Source: Prorocentrum cordatum
Taxonomy: Eukaryota > Sar > Dinophyceae > Prorocentrales > Prorocentraceae
Direction: 5' to 3'
DNA: 64,000 nt
NCBI GenBank assembly: GCA_963575745.1
Contig: CAUYUJ010015707.1
Span: 248,331-312,330 of the forward strand
Positions 40,322 through 51,755 of the stretch are shown here, one piece after another. The position numbers and the translations under genes were made by a program. The notes under the pieces were generated by a model. The model was not told the DNA's origin and did no database searches. It worked only from the letters and a program-made list of their open reading frames with translations. Position 1 is the first letter of the stretch; every line of letters starts with the position of its first letter.

Positions 40322-41640
40322 TCATCGTGGATCATTCTCTGCGCGCGCGGACGACGCGCAGGTCCACCTGAAGCCCCTCTTCTCTCGATTCAGAAAGGCG
40401 ATCTCACAGTGCCCCGCTGCCGTCTCATTCAGCGGCATGGTCAAATCGACCCGCTTCAAGCACATCGAGTCCGCCTCGCAGTCGACCGCGCCCTCATCCG
40501 CGACATCGGCCTCGGACGCAACGCCCGTCTTCTCCTCGTCCCCCTGGTTATCCCTCATCTCGTGCCCCAACCTCTTCCACCTCTCCTCCTGGATAAGCCT
40601 CGCCCGCGCGTTGCCCTCGTGGACCTTCAAGATGCTGCGGATCTCGACGCCCTGGTCGCACTCGCCCTGCATCTGCGCATGCCCGTCGATCTCCTGCACC
40701 GCCTGAACCAACACGTCCTTCGCCACTGATCTCCGCGGGCTCCGCGAGCACCATATGCGAGCTGCGGGCTGCACGCGGCCCCTTGCAGCCCCTTCTGAAA
40801 TTACCGATCTTCGCGCGCCTGATACACTTCACCCGTCGTCCAAGCTTGTCGAAGACCTGCCGACTGGGCCCGCCGACGCCACCCCGCCGCGGCGCCCGCC
40901 CTGGCCGCAGTCCTCGATCCACCCGCTCCTTTCCCACGGCCGTCCGCGTCTGCTTCCAGGTCGCCGCGATCCCCACCGCATCCGACTCCTCGATGGGCTC
41001 CGCGGCCTGGACGATCGCACATGTTTCCTGGGCAACGTCATCCTCGGCACCCTCATCCTCGCACGGCTCTGGCGGCGGTGGAATCTCGCCATCTGCTGAC
41101 TCCCCCTCCACCGCGCACGCCGCTTGCGTCAGCCTCCCCGGGGGGGACAACATGGAAAGCCATCCGAATCGCCGCGCGCGCCTCTTCCACATGCCAGCTC
41201 CGATGCGTGGCTGACAAGATCGTCGCCCTGCCGAAATTGCCCAACTTCGCGCCACACAAGATCAAGTAGCCCCGCGCGACAGGTGGAAGATCCACGCCTT
41301 CCTTGGCCAAGCGAGCGAACACCAGCTGAGCCGTCAGGCGTAGGCCTTCGTGGTCTCCTGTTTCTGAATGCGAAGGCTGAAACCTTCCCCCATCGCCTCT
41401 CCGAGGCGATGCGCTGCCACTTTGTCCAGAAAACACTCGTCGAGGCCCGCCAACACCATGTTTTCGCCGCCATCAAAATTGATCTCCGCGAAATCCACGC
41501 TCTCGACCGCCAACGCCGCGTGGCCGCCCATCAATGTGCACAACCACGGACCGAGCGCCGCCCAGGGTGCGTTGCCTTCTGGTCCACGATCGTCGCCCTG
41601 GCCCACCTCTTCCACAATCGATAATCATCGTCCTCGTGCT
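40322..41640 (-). pseudogene. Copia-2 Gag, zinc knuckle and protease-region remnant
   Basis: At about 41334-41640 the frame encodes a Gag-like stretch (PWAALGPWLCTLMGGHAALA, DFAEINFDGGENMVLAGLDE). It continues in another frame at 41053-41330 (FARLAKEGVDLPPVARGYLI, AKLGNFGRATILSATH). At 40785-40826 lies CIRRAKIGNFRRGC, a zinc knuckle in which the second Cys is Arg and the His is Asn. At 40322-40774 the protease-side region is recognisable only by position. It is a multi-frame relic. Confidence 0.6.
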
Positions 41641-41691
41641 GAATTCCTGCTCTATCACCTGCTCCTCATTCGAAATTCTGGCCCAAGCCAC

Positions 41692-41897
41692 TGCGAATAC
41701 TCTTTCGCGAATAGAACCGAGCTGGATGGTATGTTTTCCCTGCTGCTAACGGCCGAGAGCGCCCGCTGTGCCCTGGCGGCGCACCAGCCTGACCCAGAAT
41801 GCTACAAAGCAAAAACATGCATAGGCACAGTCACGCACTCAGTGGGGCTCTCTGTAGACAAAGAATCGGAGCTGTTCCCTGGGAGGCCGTGTTCGCA
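41692..41897 (-). repeat. Copia-2 5' LTR
   Basis: TGCGAA...TTCGCA, 206 bp, diverged from the 35358 copy. Just inside it the minus strand reads GTGGCTTGGGCCAG, which starts TGG as a primer-binding site would. Confidence 0.85.
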
Positions 41898-42780
41898 GAT
41901 CCCTTCCCCGCCGGGGAGGGTGGGGGGCCGGGGAGGCCGGGGGGGGGCGACCGCGCGTTTGTGTGGCCCGTTGAATGTTTGTGTGGCGCGGTGCGTGCTT
42001 GTGGCCCGGCGCGCGGCCAGATGGGTGTTTCTGTGGTCCGCGCTGGCTTCTCAATCCAAAGCAATACTTGTACGACCACGTTTAAGGTTCTAAAGAAGTT
42101 GTGGGGGGGAGGGGTCCGTTTCGCCATCTATTCATCACCCAGGACACCCATCATAAAAACACCCAGGCAACCACCAGAACAAGGCGGCATTTAGTTGCCT
42201 GGGCGCTCTTCCCTTCAGGGAAGCATGCTGAAAACATTCCAGGCCGAAGGGCACCACGATGCGACGCGATGCGATGCGACCACCGTTGCGGACAGCGTCC
42301 GGGCCTAGAGCAGACCAGGTGGGTGAGGCCATGGCATCTAGGATCTGAGGTGTCTGGATACATGCAGTGCGAGACATATAAAAATCCCACCAGCCCTTTG
42401 GGCGTGAGTGGTTTAGCGAGCTCTCTCTGTCCTCAACCCCCCTTCTTCCCCTTCGGGGAAGGGTTTACCCCTCCCCCTACCCCCTCCCCTGGACCTGGAG
42501 AGGGAGTTCCGAGTAGTGTCAAGGGGGGCCTTTTTCGACTCCTGGGAGGGCCAAAAAACGACGACCCTCACGAGGATTCTGGCCCCGGGGGGGGGGGGAG
42601 TTTGGTGCCTCTACTCGTCGTTGAAGCAAAAAACATTGATTTGACTAAGGTTTTGGCCCCATTTTGGCCTTCTGAGGGGGCCGCGCTCATTTTCCTTCAT
42701 ACCAAAACCATTGATTGTACGAAGGTTTTGGGCTCATTTTGTCCTTCTCAGGGGGTAGCGCTCCTTTGCGCTTCTGAGGA
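41898..42780. other. No gene seen
   Basis: The first five bases (GATCC) are the Copia-2 target duplication. The rest is GC-rich with several mononucleotide G runs. Open frames have no recognisable motif. Confidence 0.55.
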
Positions 42781-43060
42781 GGTCGCAAGAGGCCCCAAGA
42801 TGGCCCCAAGAGGCCCCCAGGAGGCTCCCAAGAGGCCTCCAAGAGGCCCCCCGGAGGCCCCCAAGAGGCCCCAAGAGGCTCCCAAGAGGCCCCAAGAGGC
42901 CCGCAAGAGGCCCCCTGAGGCCCCAAGAGGCCCCCAACAGGCCCCCAAGAGGCCCCCTGAGGCCCCAAGAGGCCCCCAAGAGGCCCCCAAGAGGCCCCCA
43001 AGAGGCCCTCAAGAGGCCCCAAGAGGCTCCAAGAGGCCCCCAAGAGGCCCCACGAGCCCG
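42780..43060 (-). repeat. CTTGGGG-type array, reverse orientation
   Basis: 'ccccaagaggcccccaag' words, the reverse complement of the CTTGGGG arrays elsewhere. Confidence 0.85.
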
Positions 43061-43565
43061 AACGACTCACACCAGGGCGAGGGGCCCGAACGACTCACAC
43101 CACGAAGAGCCCGAACGACTCACACCACAAAGAGGTTCCCGAACGACTTACACCAGGACGAGGCGCCCGAACGACTCACACCACGAGGAGCCCGAACGAC
43201 TCACACCACGACGCGGGCCTCGAACGACTCACACCACGAGGAGCCCGAACGAGTCACACCAGGAGGAGGGGCAGCGCTCATACAAGCCACCACGAGGAGC
43301 CCGAACGACTCACACCACGACGAGGGCCCCGAACGACTCACACCGCGAGGAGCCCGAACGAGTCACACCAGGAGGAGGGACCCGAACGACTCACACCAGG
43401 ACGAGGGGCCCGAACAACTCACACCACGAGAAGCCCGAACGACTCACACCAGGACGAAGAGCCCGAACGACTCACACCACGAAGAGCCCGAACGACTCAC
43501 ACCAGGAAGAAGGGCCCGAACGACTCACACCAGGACGAGAAACCCCAAACGACTCAAACCACGAG
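43060..43565. repeat. CCGAACGACTCACACCA minisatellite
   Basis: About 18 degenerate units with 'cccgaacgactcacacca' followed by 'cgaggag' or 'ggacgaggg'; unit length 23-32 bp. Confidence 0.92.
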
Positions 43566-43861
43566 GCGCGCTTTCTCTCCCTCCTCCTCCGCCTCGTCCT
43601 TCTCCCGCTCCCCCCACAAGGAGGATGTACAAGGAGGCGGGAGGAAGGAGTAACGGGGGAGATATGCGGGGGCAGGCGGAAACACGCCTGACAAACACGA
43701 TTGTCGGCATGTTTCGCAAGAGTTGCTGTTGAGAGATGGGCTGGTGGGGATACGCGAAGCGTAAAGAATTTAGGAGGAAAGGGGAGGAGGAGGAAAAGAA
43801 AGTCCTTGGTGTCGGTGTCGGCGCGGCATGGGCAAGACGTATCTCAACCTTCGCTGAGATT

Positions 43862-44335
43862 TTACGTCATTGGTCTGAGTCCCGGGTGCTGGTCGACGTG
43901 AGGTCGGTGAAGTGGTGCGAGCGCTGTCCATGCTTCGGTGTCTTGAGCTGTTTGCGTCCATGTGATGTCATTCGGTTGTACTTTCGAATGGGTTTGCGTG
44001 GGCGGTCGGTGGAGGTCTGGTCTGCGCTGACGTAAATGAGTGGTGACTTCGTCGTCCCAACGCTTGTTTTGGCCACCGTGCTGCCTGTGTCCTCGCTGGC
44101 GCGGGTTAAGGACTGGGTGCCAGCGCAGCACTCGCCATGTCCACCTCGTCCGGTCGTGGTTTGCGACTCGCGAAGCCATGCGCCATACTTTCCGTTTGCG
44201 CAGCGTCTCCCAATTGTCAATGTGGTGGAGTTTCATGAGGTGCTCTGCGCGTCGTGTCGCTCGCTGGACGCAGTCGACCCATGGTTCCATTTCGTCTGCA
44301 GTGGTGCTGTCTTCGCCGTCTTCGCTGTGCTTGTT
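43862..44335 (-). pseudogene. LINE ORF2 C-terminal fragment
   Basis: The reading frame ending at 43862 encodes EPWVDCVQRATRRAEHLMKL, then NWETLRKRKVWRMASRVANH, then WTWRVLRWHPVLNPRQRG, then QNKRWDDEVTTHLRQ, and finishes with ITWTQTAQDTEAWTALAP. The K-x-x-W-x-x-A-x-x-V-A ... W-x-x-x-V-x-x-W-x-P ... K-R-W-D-D pattern is what I know from the tail of non-LTR retrotransposon ORF2 proteins. RT and endonuclease are absent, which is consistent with a 5'-truncated LINE copy. The stop appears natural. Confidence 0.6.
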
Positions 44336-44389
44336 TGGCGTGTCAGGCCGCAGGGCACCACGAGACACCAGGGGACACCACGGAAAAGC

Positions 44390-44640
44390 GCGATCGATCC
44401 CACGATCGATCTCCCTCGATCGAATCAACCTCACCATCGATCTCACATTAGATACCACTATCGATCTCACAATCTACATCACTGTCGATCTCACGCTCGA
44501 TATCAGCATCTATCGATCCCGCAACCACTATCAAAACCATTTTCAATTTACACCATCAATATCAATTTCAATTCACCTAACGAGATCACGATCGATCTCA
44601 CGATCGATATCACTATCGATCGCTCTCTCTCTCTCTATCG
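44390..44640. repeat. ATCGATCTCAC minisatellite
   Basis: Degenerate 'atcgatctcac' units with ClaI-like ATCGAT cores, some AT-rich interruptions. Confidence 0.85.
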
Positions 44641-44649
44641 ATCTCACAG

Positions 44650-44655
44650 TTGTAC

Positions 44656-44693
<38 letters not shown>

Positions 44694-44851
44694 CTAGTAC
44701 TAGTACTAGTACTAGTACTAGTACTAGTACTAGTACTAGTACTAGTACTACTAGTACTAGTACTAGTACTAGTACTACTAGTACTAGTAGTACTAGTAGT
44801 AGTAGTATAGTAGTAGTAGTTTACGAAAGAAGAAGTAGTAGTAGTAGTAGT

Positions 44852-44884
<33 letters not shown>

Positions 44885-44885
44885 T

Positions 44886-44942
<57 letters not shown>

Positions 44943-44997
44943 TAGTATAATAATGATAGTAGTAGTGGTAGTGGTAGAAGTAATATATGTAATGGTC

Positions 44998-45067
<70 letters not shown>

Positions 45068-45991
45068 TAGTAGTAGTAGTCGTAGTACTAGTAGTAATAG
45101 TAGCAGTAGTAGTAGTAGCAGTAGTAGTAGAAGTCGTAGTAATACTAGTAATAGTAGTGAGACTACTGGTAGAAAGAAGAAGTAGTAGTAGCAGGTCGTG
45201 GTAGATACTAGATCTTAGTGGGTCGTGGTAGTCGAGTAGTTCGAGATGCAGTAGAAGAAGTAGTAACGGTCGTAGCAATAGTATTAATAGTAGTAGTCGG
45301 CGTACGAGTAGTAGTAGGTGTGGTCGTCGTACAAATAGAAAAGGAAAAGGAGTAATAGTAGTAGTAGTAATAGTACAGGTAGTTGTTGTCCTGGTAGTAG
45401 AAGTAGTAGTGGTGGTAGTAGTAGTAGTAGGAGGAGGAGGAGGAGGAGTAGTAGCAGTAGTGGTGGTAACAGTAGTAGTAGTAGTAGTAGTAGTGGAAGA
45501 AGAAATAGCAGTAGTAAGAATAAGGCCAGAGTGATAATGGTAGCGGTGGACGTACTCGTAATCGCTGTTGTACCAGTAGTGTAGTAGCAGTAGCAGTAGC
45601 AGTAGCTGTACGAACCTCAGCATTAACGACATGGAGTAGTAGTAGAAACAGTAGCAGTCGCCGGCGTCGCAGTATTCGAGTAGTACTAGTAATAGTGGTA
45701 GTGATAATACGAATAGCAGCAGCAGCAGCAGTACCAGTAGCAGTAGCAGTAGCAGTAGGAATAGCCACTGTAGTAGTAATAATGATAAGTAAAGAAATGG
45801 TAGTGGTAGTAGTCGTAGTAATAGGTGTAGTAGTAGTAGTAGTAATCGTCGTCGTCGTCATACTGGTAGTCGTAGTCGAAATCATAGTGGTAGTAGTAGT
45901 CGTCGTCGTCGCCGTCGTCGTCGTAGTAGTTGTACTAGTACTAGTAGTGGTTGTAGTAGTAGCAGTTGTTGTTGTACTAGTAGTAGTAGTC

Positions 45992-46072
<81 letters not shown>

Positions 46073-46214
46073 CCAGTAGTAGTAGTAGTAGCAGTAGTAG
46101 TAGTAGTGGGTAGTGGGTAGTAGGTAGTAGGTAGTAGGTAGTAGGTAGTAGGTAGTAGGTAGTAGGTAGTAGGTAGTAGGTAGTGGATAGTAGGTAGTAG
46201 ACTATTAGTAGTAA

Positions 46215-46279
<65 letters not shown>

Positions 46280-46445
46280 ATATTAGTAGTAGTACGTACG
46301 TACGTACGTATGTACGTACGTCATACGTCCTACGTTCTACGTACGTAGTAAGTAGTAAGTAGTACGTAGTACGTAGTACGTAGTACGTAGTACGTAGTAC
46401 GTAGTACGTAGTACGTAGTACGTAGTACGTAGTACGTAGTAGAAC
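44650..46445. repeat. 1.8-kb (AGT)n and (ACGT/AGTACGT)n tract
   Basis: Nearly continuous AGT/GTA triplets, with CTAGTA hexamers near 44690-44800, 'gtagtag' variants, 'taggtag' decamers near 46110-46200 and 'acgtagt' heptamers near 46350-46440. All frames read homopolymeric Ser, Val, Thr, Tyr or Leu. Confidence 0.97.
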
Positions 46446-46499
46446 ATGGTAGCACAACTAATGATACCAGTTTTTGGCGTTCCCGCCTTTTCAGGCTTC

Positions 46500-46860
46500 C
46501 GTCGGCTAAAGATGGCCGAATAGGCCTCCCAGATGGCCCCTCGACGGCCCAAGGCGCTCAAGATGGCCCAAGAAGCCTCCAGGACGGCCTCAACACAGCC
46601 CAGGAGGGACCCGAGAAGGCCCGAAAATGACACAAGAGGGCCTCCAGAAGGACCCGAGACTGCCCAAGATGACCCCTTGACGGCGCAATACGACCTCACG
46701 ACAGTCACAATAGACCCCCCCCCCAGACGGCCGCGAGTGCCTTCCGAAACCCCCAAGACGGCCCAAGAGGGCCCCGAGGCGGCCCTGGCGGGCCCCAAGG
46801 GAGCCCCAAGACTGCACACAGGAGCCTAAGACAGCCCCAAGACAGCCAAGATCTGGTCCA
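46500..46860 (-). repeat. CTTGGGG-type array, reverse orientation
   Basis: 'gcccaagacggccc' and 'ccaagagggcccc' words, opposite in orientation to the arrays on the left of the window. Confidence 0.8.
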
Positions 46861-46984
46861 CGAGGGCTCGCCGAAAAGTGAAGACGACGAAGATACCATT
46901 GTTTGGTCTGCGGCCGCTTGACTCAAGCAGGGATCGAGCGACGGAGGGACTAACGAAAGGTGTCACATGTGACGCTCCCCATCC

Positions 46985-47376
46985 ACATCATCCTCCTCCT
47001 GCTCCTCCTCCTCCTCCTCCTCTTCCTCCTCCTCCTCCTTCTCCTCCTCCTCCGCCTCATCCTCATCCTCATCCCCATTATCCTCATCCTCCTCCTCCTC
47101 ATCAGCCTCCTCCTCCTCCTCCTCATCCCCACTACCACCACCACCACAATCATCGTCGTCGTCGTAGTCATCCCTCGTCGTCGTCGTCGTCATCGTCGTC
47201 GTCCTCGTCGTCGTCATCGTCGTCGGCGGCGGCGGCGTCGGCGGCGTCATCGGCGTCGGCGTCGTCGTCGTCGCCACCGTCGTCGTCGTCGTCGTCGTCA
47301 TCGTTCTCGTCCTCGTCCTCGTCGTCCTCGTCCTCGTCCTCGTCGTCGTCGTCACCGTCGTCGTAGTCGTCCTCAA

Positions 47377-47441
<65 letters not shown>

Positions 47442-47473
47442 ACATCATCATCATCATCACCACCACAAACATA

Positions 47474-47572
<99 letters not shown>

Positions 47573-48125
47573 GTCATCATCATCATCATCCTCATCGTCC
47601 TCATCATCATCGTCGTCATCAGTATCATCATCATCACAATCATCATCGTCGTCAGCATTATCAGCAGCAGCATCAGCAGCAGCATCTGTAATACTCACCA
47701 TCATGATCATCTGTTATACTCACCATCATGATCATCATCAGCAGCATCATCATCATCGTCAACAGCATCAGCATCATCATCCTAATCAGAATCAGCATCA
47801 TCAGCAGCATCATAATCATCAGGAGTATCAGCATCATCATCAGCATCATCATGGTCGTCATCATCATCATCGTCATCGTCGGCATCATCAGCATCATCAA
47901 CATCAACATGGTCATCTTCATCAACAACGGAATCATAATCGTTATAAGCATCATCAACGACACCGTCCTCATCATCATCCTCATCATCGTCATCGTCATC
48001 ATCAGCAACAGCAGCATCAGCATCATCGTCATCATCATCATTGATATCATTATCATTATCATCCGCATCATCAGCATCATCATGATCATCATCATCAACA
48101 TCATCATCACCATCACCATCATCGC
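46985..48125. repeat. (CTC)n, (GTC)n and (ATC)n tracts
   Basis: CTC triplets to about 47130, GTC triplets at about 47150-47370, then ATC/CAT triplets with CAG and GTC interruptions to about 48120. Confidence 0.97.
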
Positions 48126-48129
48126 TTCG

Positions 48130-49035
48130 AACTGCCGCCACGTAGGATGCAAAACTGACTCTGTGGCGGACTTGCTGCAGGTAGCCGGGTCGCAGTCACA
48201 TCAGTCCTCATGAGCATACCCTTGAACATCATCTTCATCCTAACCCTCCCCGTCACGATCGTTCTCCCCTCCTCTTCCTCTCGTCACCATCGTAGCATCT
48301 CCTCGAGCAGCTCTGCAGGGGCCCCGAGAAGCTCTTCAGAGGCCCTGAGAAACAGCTCTTCAGGGGCCCCTATGACGATCTTCGGAGGCCCCGAGAACCT
48401 CTTCAGAGGTCCCAAGAGGCTCATCACAGGCGCTCTGTCAGCGTGGTGGGGGGGGACTGGGCCTCTGCCTGCGGCCGAACACCCTCCGCCTCTGCGGCAC
48501 CCGGCGATTTTGCAGACTCCAGAGCACCCCGGGCCGCACAGACACCCGACGGGCGACGCAAACACCTCTCTCCAAAATGGGTCCCCCACGGGGGGGGGGC
48601 TCCGAGAGCTGTGACCCCCGCCCCCTGGGGGGGGACACCCCCCCTCGGGAGAAGCGCTCGGCTCCAGAGCGTCAGCGTCGTCGTCCTCGCCGCCGTCGCC
48701 GTCCACCTTTAGGGTCGGCGGCGCTGGCCACAAGGCCGTCGCGATACCTGCTCATGGACGAGGAGGGGGAGGAGGAGGACGAGGAGGAGAGGATGGAGAG
48801 GAGGAGGACGAGGAGGAGAGGATGGAGAGGAGGAGGAGGAGGAAGAAGAAGAGGAGGCCGTAAGGCTTTCGACGACTGGTGGGTGTGCCACGTTGTGGCC
48901 GCTCGGCCTCGGGCGCCGCGCTCGCGGGGCCCATGAGGGCGAGCGAGAACAGGTTGGACTTGCGGTGCTGCAGCATCCTCTGACGGGGCAGCGTCAGGGA
49001 GGGGGCAGCTCCCCAGACCCCATCCCCCCTGGAGT
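48130..49035. other. Mixed GC-rich sequence, no gene recognised
   Basis: Small repeats of 'ctcttcagaggcccc' near 48310-48420 and a GAG-rich tract at about 48750-48860. No protein motif seen. Confidence 0.55.
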
Positions 49036-49039
49036 CACG

Positions 49040-49215
49040 AGGAAAAAAACACGGCGGGGGACTTCTCGCCACTGTCGGCCTCTGAGGGCCCTCCCTGGGA
49101 CCCGGGATCGTCGAAGCAACGGCCCGGGGTGAAAAACCGATCTGGGCAACGGGCCGAGACCTCTGGGGCTCGACGCTGCAAAAACAAGTCATGACGTCGG
49201 GGGTCTGGGTCAGGG
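49040..49215 (-). repeat. Dispersed repeat family D, inverted copy
   Basis: Reverse complement carries 'gacgtcatgacttg', 'gaggtctcggcccg', 'cggtttttcaccccgg', 'ttcgacgatcccggg' and 'gaggccgacagtggc', in the same order as the 10896 block. Confidence 0.6.
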
Positions 49216-49499
49216 GAGGGAACACCGGCTGGGAATCGACAAGGCGTCGCCGATAGAACGGCGAGTGGCCAAAGGCTGCGCATCCACACGGACCTGGGCG
49301 ACGCGGGCTACCAGGCCCCCCATCGGCGATGAACAGGCGGTTGGCGGTCGATGCGTGCCCCCCTGAGCCTCTCCCCCCCCAAATGTTGCCAAGGTAGCGA
49401 TACTGCTACTCCCTGGGCCTCTCCTGGGGGTGCGTCCTGGCTAGAAGTTCGAGGAGAACCCAGCCGTGGCGACGAAGCCTCTCCAGAACGAGCAGCGAT

Positions 49500-49676
49500 A
49501 TCGGCACCTTTCTCTCCTCCGATCCTCAGGCACGAGTGGTTGCCCGTCCGCTGGGCGATGTTGGCCGCCGTCGCCCCCGCGGAGTCCTTTAGCATCACGT
49601 TGGCCTTGGCCCGCGTCAAGGCCCTGACGCAGACGTCGCTACGGCACATCACCGCGAGCATCAGGGCGGTCTGGCC
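49500..49676 (-). CDS. Ankyrin-repeat exon B
   Basis: From 49676 downward the minus strand reads GQTALMLAVMCRSDVCVRAL, then TRAKANVMLKDSAGATAANI, then AQRTGNHSCLR. This is an ankyrin unit with the G-x-T-A-L-M-x-A signature followed by part of a second. An AG at 49677-49678 immediately precedes it. Joining to exon A across 49677-50110 keeps phase and continues the ankyrin pattern (NSK then GQTALM). The donor at its 3' end is uncertain; the end is set near the last ankyrin-like residue. Cytosolic scaffold-type role is all that can be inferred. Confidence 0.65.
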
Positions 49677-50110
49677 CTCGTCGGAAGAGGGCCACGCGGA
49701 GACCACGGCGGCCCTCCCGCCCAGCCCAGAGGCGCCCAGGATCGGCCCCTGGACCCCTCCCGGCTCCATCCTCCCTGGCCGGTCAGGGCGGAGCCGGCCG
49801 TGGCGACCGAGGAGCCTCCAGGAGGTCCGGAGATGGCGGATCGGAAGCGGCAGGGAGGGCCGCCGCCGTCTCGGCCGGCCCTCCTCCGAGTCGCGGGGCC
49901 CTCCTCGGAGTCGGAGCCCCCGGGGGCTCTCCTGGGGTGCGCTGCTGGCCACGCCTTTGGGGCGGCCCTGGCCGTGGCCCCGAGGGCGCCCCCAGCCCCC
50001 AGGGGGGGCCCAGCGCCACGGCGCCCCGAAGCCTCCAGGAGGGGAGGAGGTCGAGAAGGCTCCTTTCGCCTACGCTCTAGATTCTCTTCTAGCCCACAGT
50101 CGAGTCCGAC
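49677..50110 (-). other. Intron between ankyrin exons A and B
   Basis: On the minus strand it starts GTCGGACTCGA and ends CCGACGAG, giving GT-AG borders of a 434-base intron. Both flanking exons read in phase as consecutive ankyrin units. Confidence 0.6.
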
Positions 50111-50268
50111 CTTGCTGTTCCTCAGGTCGAGGTCGGCGCGGCCCTCAATCAGCCACTGAAGGCACTCGCCCCTGCCCGCGCACGCCGCCGCCATGGCGGC
50201 CGACCAGCCGTCCAGGTCCTGGGCGTCCAGATCGGCCTCGCGGCGGATGAGGTACCTGAGGCACCCGG
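50111..50268 (-). CDS. Ankyrin-repeat exon A
   Basis: 158 bases. An AG acceptor (50269-50270) is followed by GCLRYLIRREADLDAQDLDG, then WSAAMAAACAGRGECLQWLI, then EGRADLDLRNSK, and a GT donor at 50109-50110. This gives nearly two ankyrin units (D-x-D-G-W-S-A-A-M and L-I-x-x-R-A-D-L-D). A long (GAG)n tract lies upstream on this strand (50330-50560), probably within the preceding intron. Confidence 0.7.
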
Positions 50269-50334
50269 CTAAAGCCCGCCTCCATCCCTCTCTCCGCCCT
50301 CCTTCTCCTCCTTCCCCTCCATCGCTTCCTCTCT

Positions 50335-50669
50335 CCCTCCTCCTCCTCCTCCTCCTCCTCCTCAGATTCCTCCTCCTCCTCCTCCTCCTCCTTTGCTTCC
50401 TCCTCCTCCTCCTTTGCTTCCTCCTCCTCCTCCTCCTCCTCCTCCTCCTCCTCCTCCTCCTCCTCCTCTCCTCCTCCTCCTCCTCTCCTCCTCCCTCCTC
50501 CCTCTCTCCTCCTCTCCTTCCTCCTCTCCTCCCTCTTCCTCACCTCCTCCTCCTCCTCTTCACCCCCTCCTCCCCGCATCATCCTCCTCCAACTCCTCCA
50601 CCTTCGGTCAAATCGTCATCCCCCTCCTCCTCCTCCTCCTCCTCCTCATCATCAATCATCATCATCATC

Positions 50670-50745
<76 letters not shown>

Positions 50746-50763
50746 CCACCATCATCATCGTCG

Positions 50764-50801
<38 letters not shown>

Positions 50802-51335
50802 TTCATCTTCATCTTCATCAGCATCAGCATCAGCATCATCATCATCATCAGCAGCAGCAGCATCAGCATCAGCAGCAGCATCAGCATCAGCATCAGCATC
50901 AGCATCATCATCATCAGCATCATCATCATCAGCATCATTATCACCATCATCAGCAATCATCATCAATAATCATCATCACCACCATCACCATCATCATCAG
51001 CATCAGCATCCGCATCAGCATCAGCATCAGCATCAGCATCAGCATCATCACAATCACAATCATCAGCAGCATCAGCAGCATCAGCATCAGCATCATAATC
51101 AGCATCAACATCAGCAGCATCAGCATCAGCATCAGCATCAGCATCAGCATCATCATCGTCGTCATGATCACCACAACCATCATCATCATCATCAGCATCA
51201 TCATCATTAGCATCAGCATCAGCATCATCATCACCACCACCTCCATCATGATGATCATCACCATCATCAACAGCAGCAGCAACAACGACAACATCGACAC
51301 CAACACAACCAACAACAACAACAACAACCACAATC
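50335..51335. repeat. (CTC)n then (ATC)n/(CAG CAT)n tracts
   Basis: CTC/CCT triplets to about 50645, then ATC/CAT triplets with many CATCAG hexamers to about 51335. Confidence 0.97.
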
Positions 51336-51755
51336 ATTTTACCCGAACGCTCAGTGTTCTCCCCAGTGCCAGGGTTTTCTTGCGACACCAGCCAATACCC
51401 CCACTTCGTGGGGGGGCCGTTCAAGCTCTACCAAATATCCAAACGACTCTTCGAGACCACCCACACCCAGCTTCCCGCCCTATGACGTTGGGACACTTCA
51501 CTTCGTGGCGTGCGGACGACCCTGGCTACTACACTGGCGTGGGGTACACACCCACAGAGGTTGATCACATCTGTTACATATGATGTGGTACACGGTACAC
51601 GTGAGATGGTACGCAGTGCCAAGATAGTTGGTCACATTTTTGGGGCAAATTCGTGGGGATGCGATTACAGAAGTACATGTGTTACACTGATGTTATACAG
51701 TCCCAAGGATGACGCATGCATTGCTCATAGACTCATGGCGCTATGATCCTAACTC

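Larger units (their letters stand above)
35358..41897 (-). mobile_element. Old, frame-broken Copia LTR retrotransposon (Copia-2)
   Basis: 6,540 bp on the minus strand. The LTRs (35358-35585 and 41692-41897) share TGCGAA...TTCGCA ends and long similar stretches ('ctgctgctaacggccgagag') but are clearly diverged (228 versus 206 bp). The 5-bp duplication GATCC abuts both sides (35353-35357 and 41898-41902). From right to left the interior gives Gag, a degenerate zinc knuckle, protease-region remains, a CPPW/CETPP module, the integrase C-terminal region, RVT_2 reverse transcriptase, RNase H and an unidentified 3' coding remnant. Each is in a different frame from its neighbours, so the element is dead. 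Order and the RT type place it in Copia. Confidence 0.88.

Noticed and set aside
42101-43732. 543-codon plus-strand ORF
   Set aside because: It is mainly translation of the CTTGGGG-type and CCGAACGACTCACACCA repeats.
50393-51583. 396-codon His/Ser/Ile-rich ORF
   Set aside because: Translation of (CTC)n and (ATC)n tracts.
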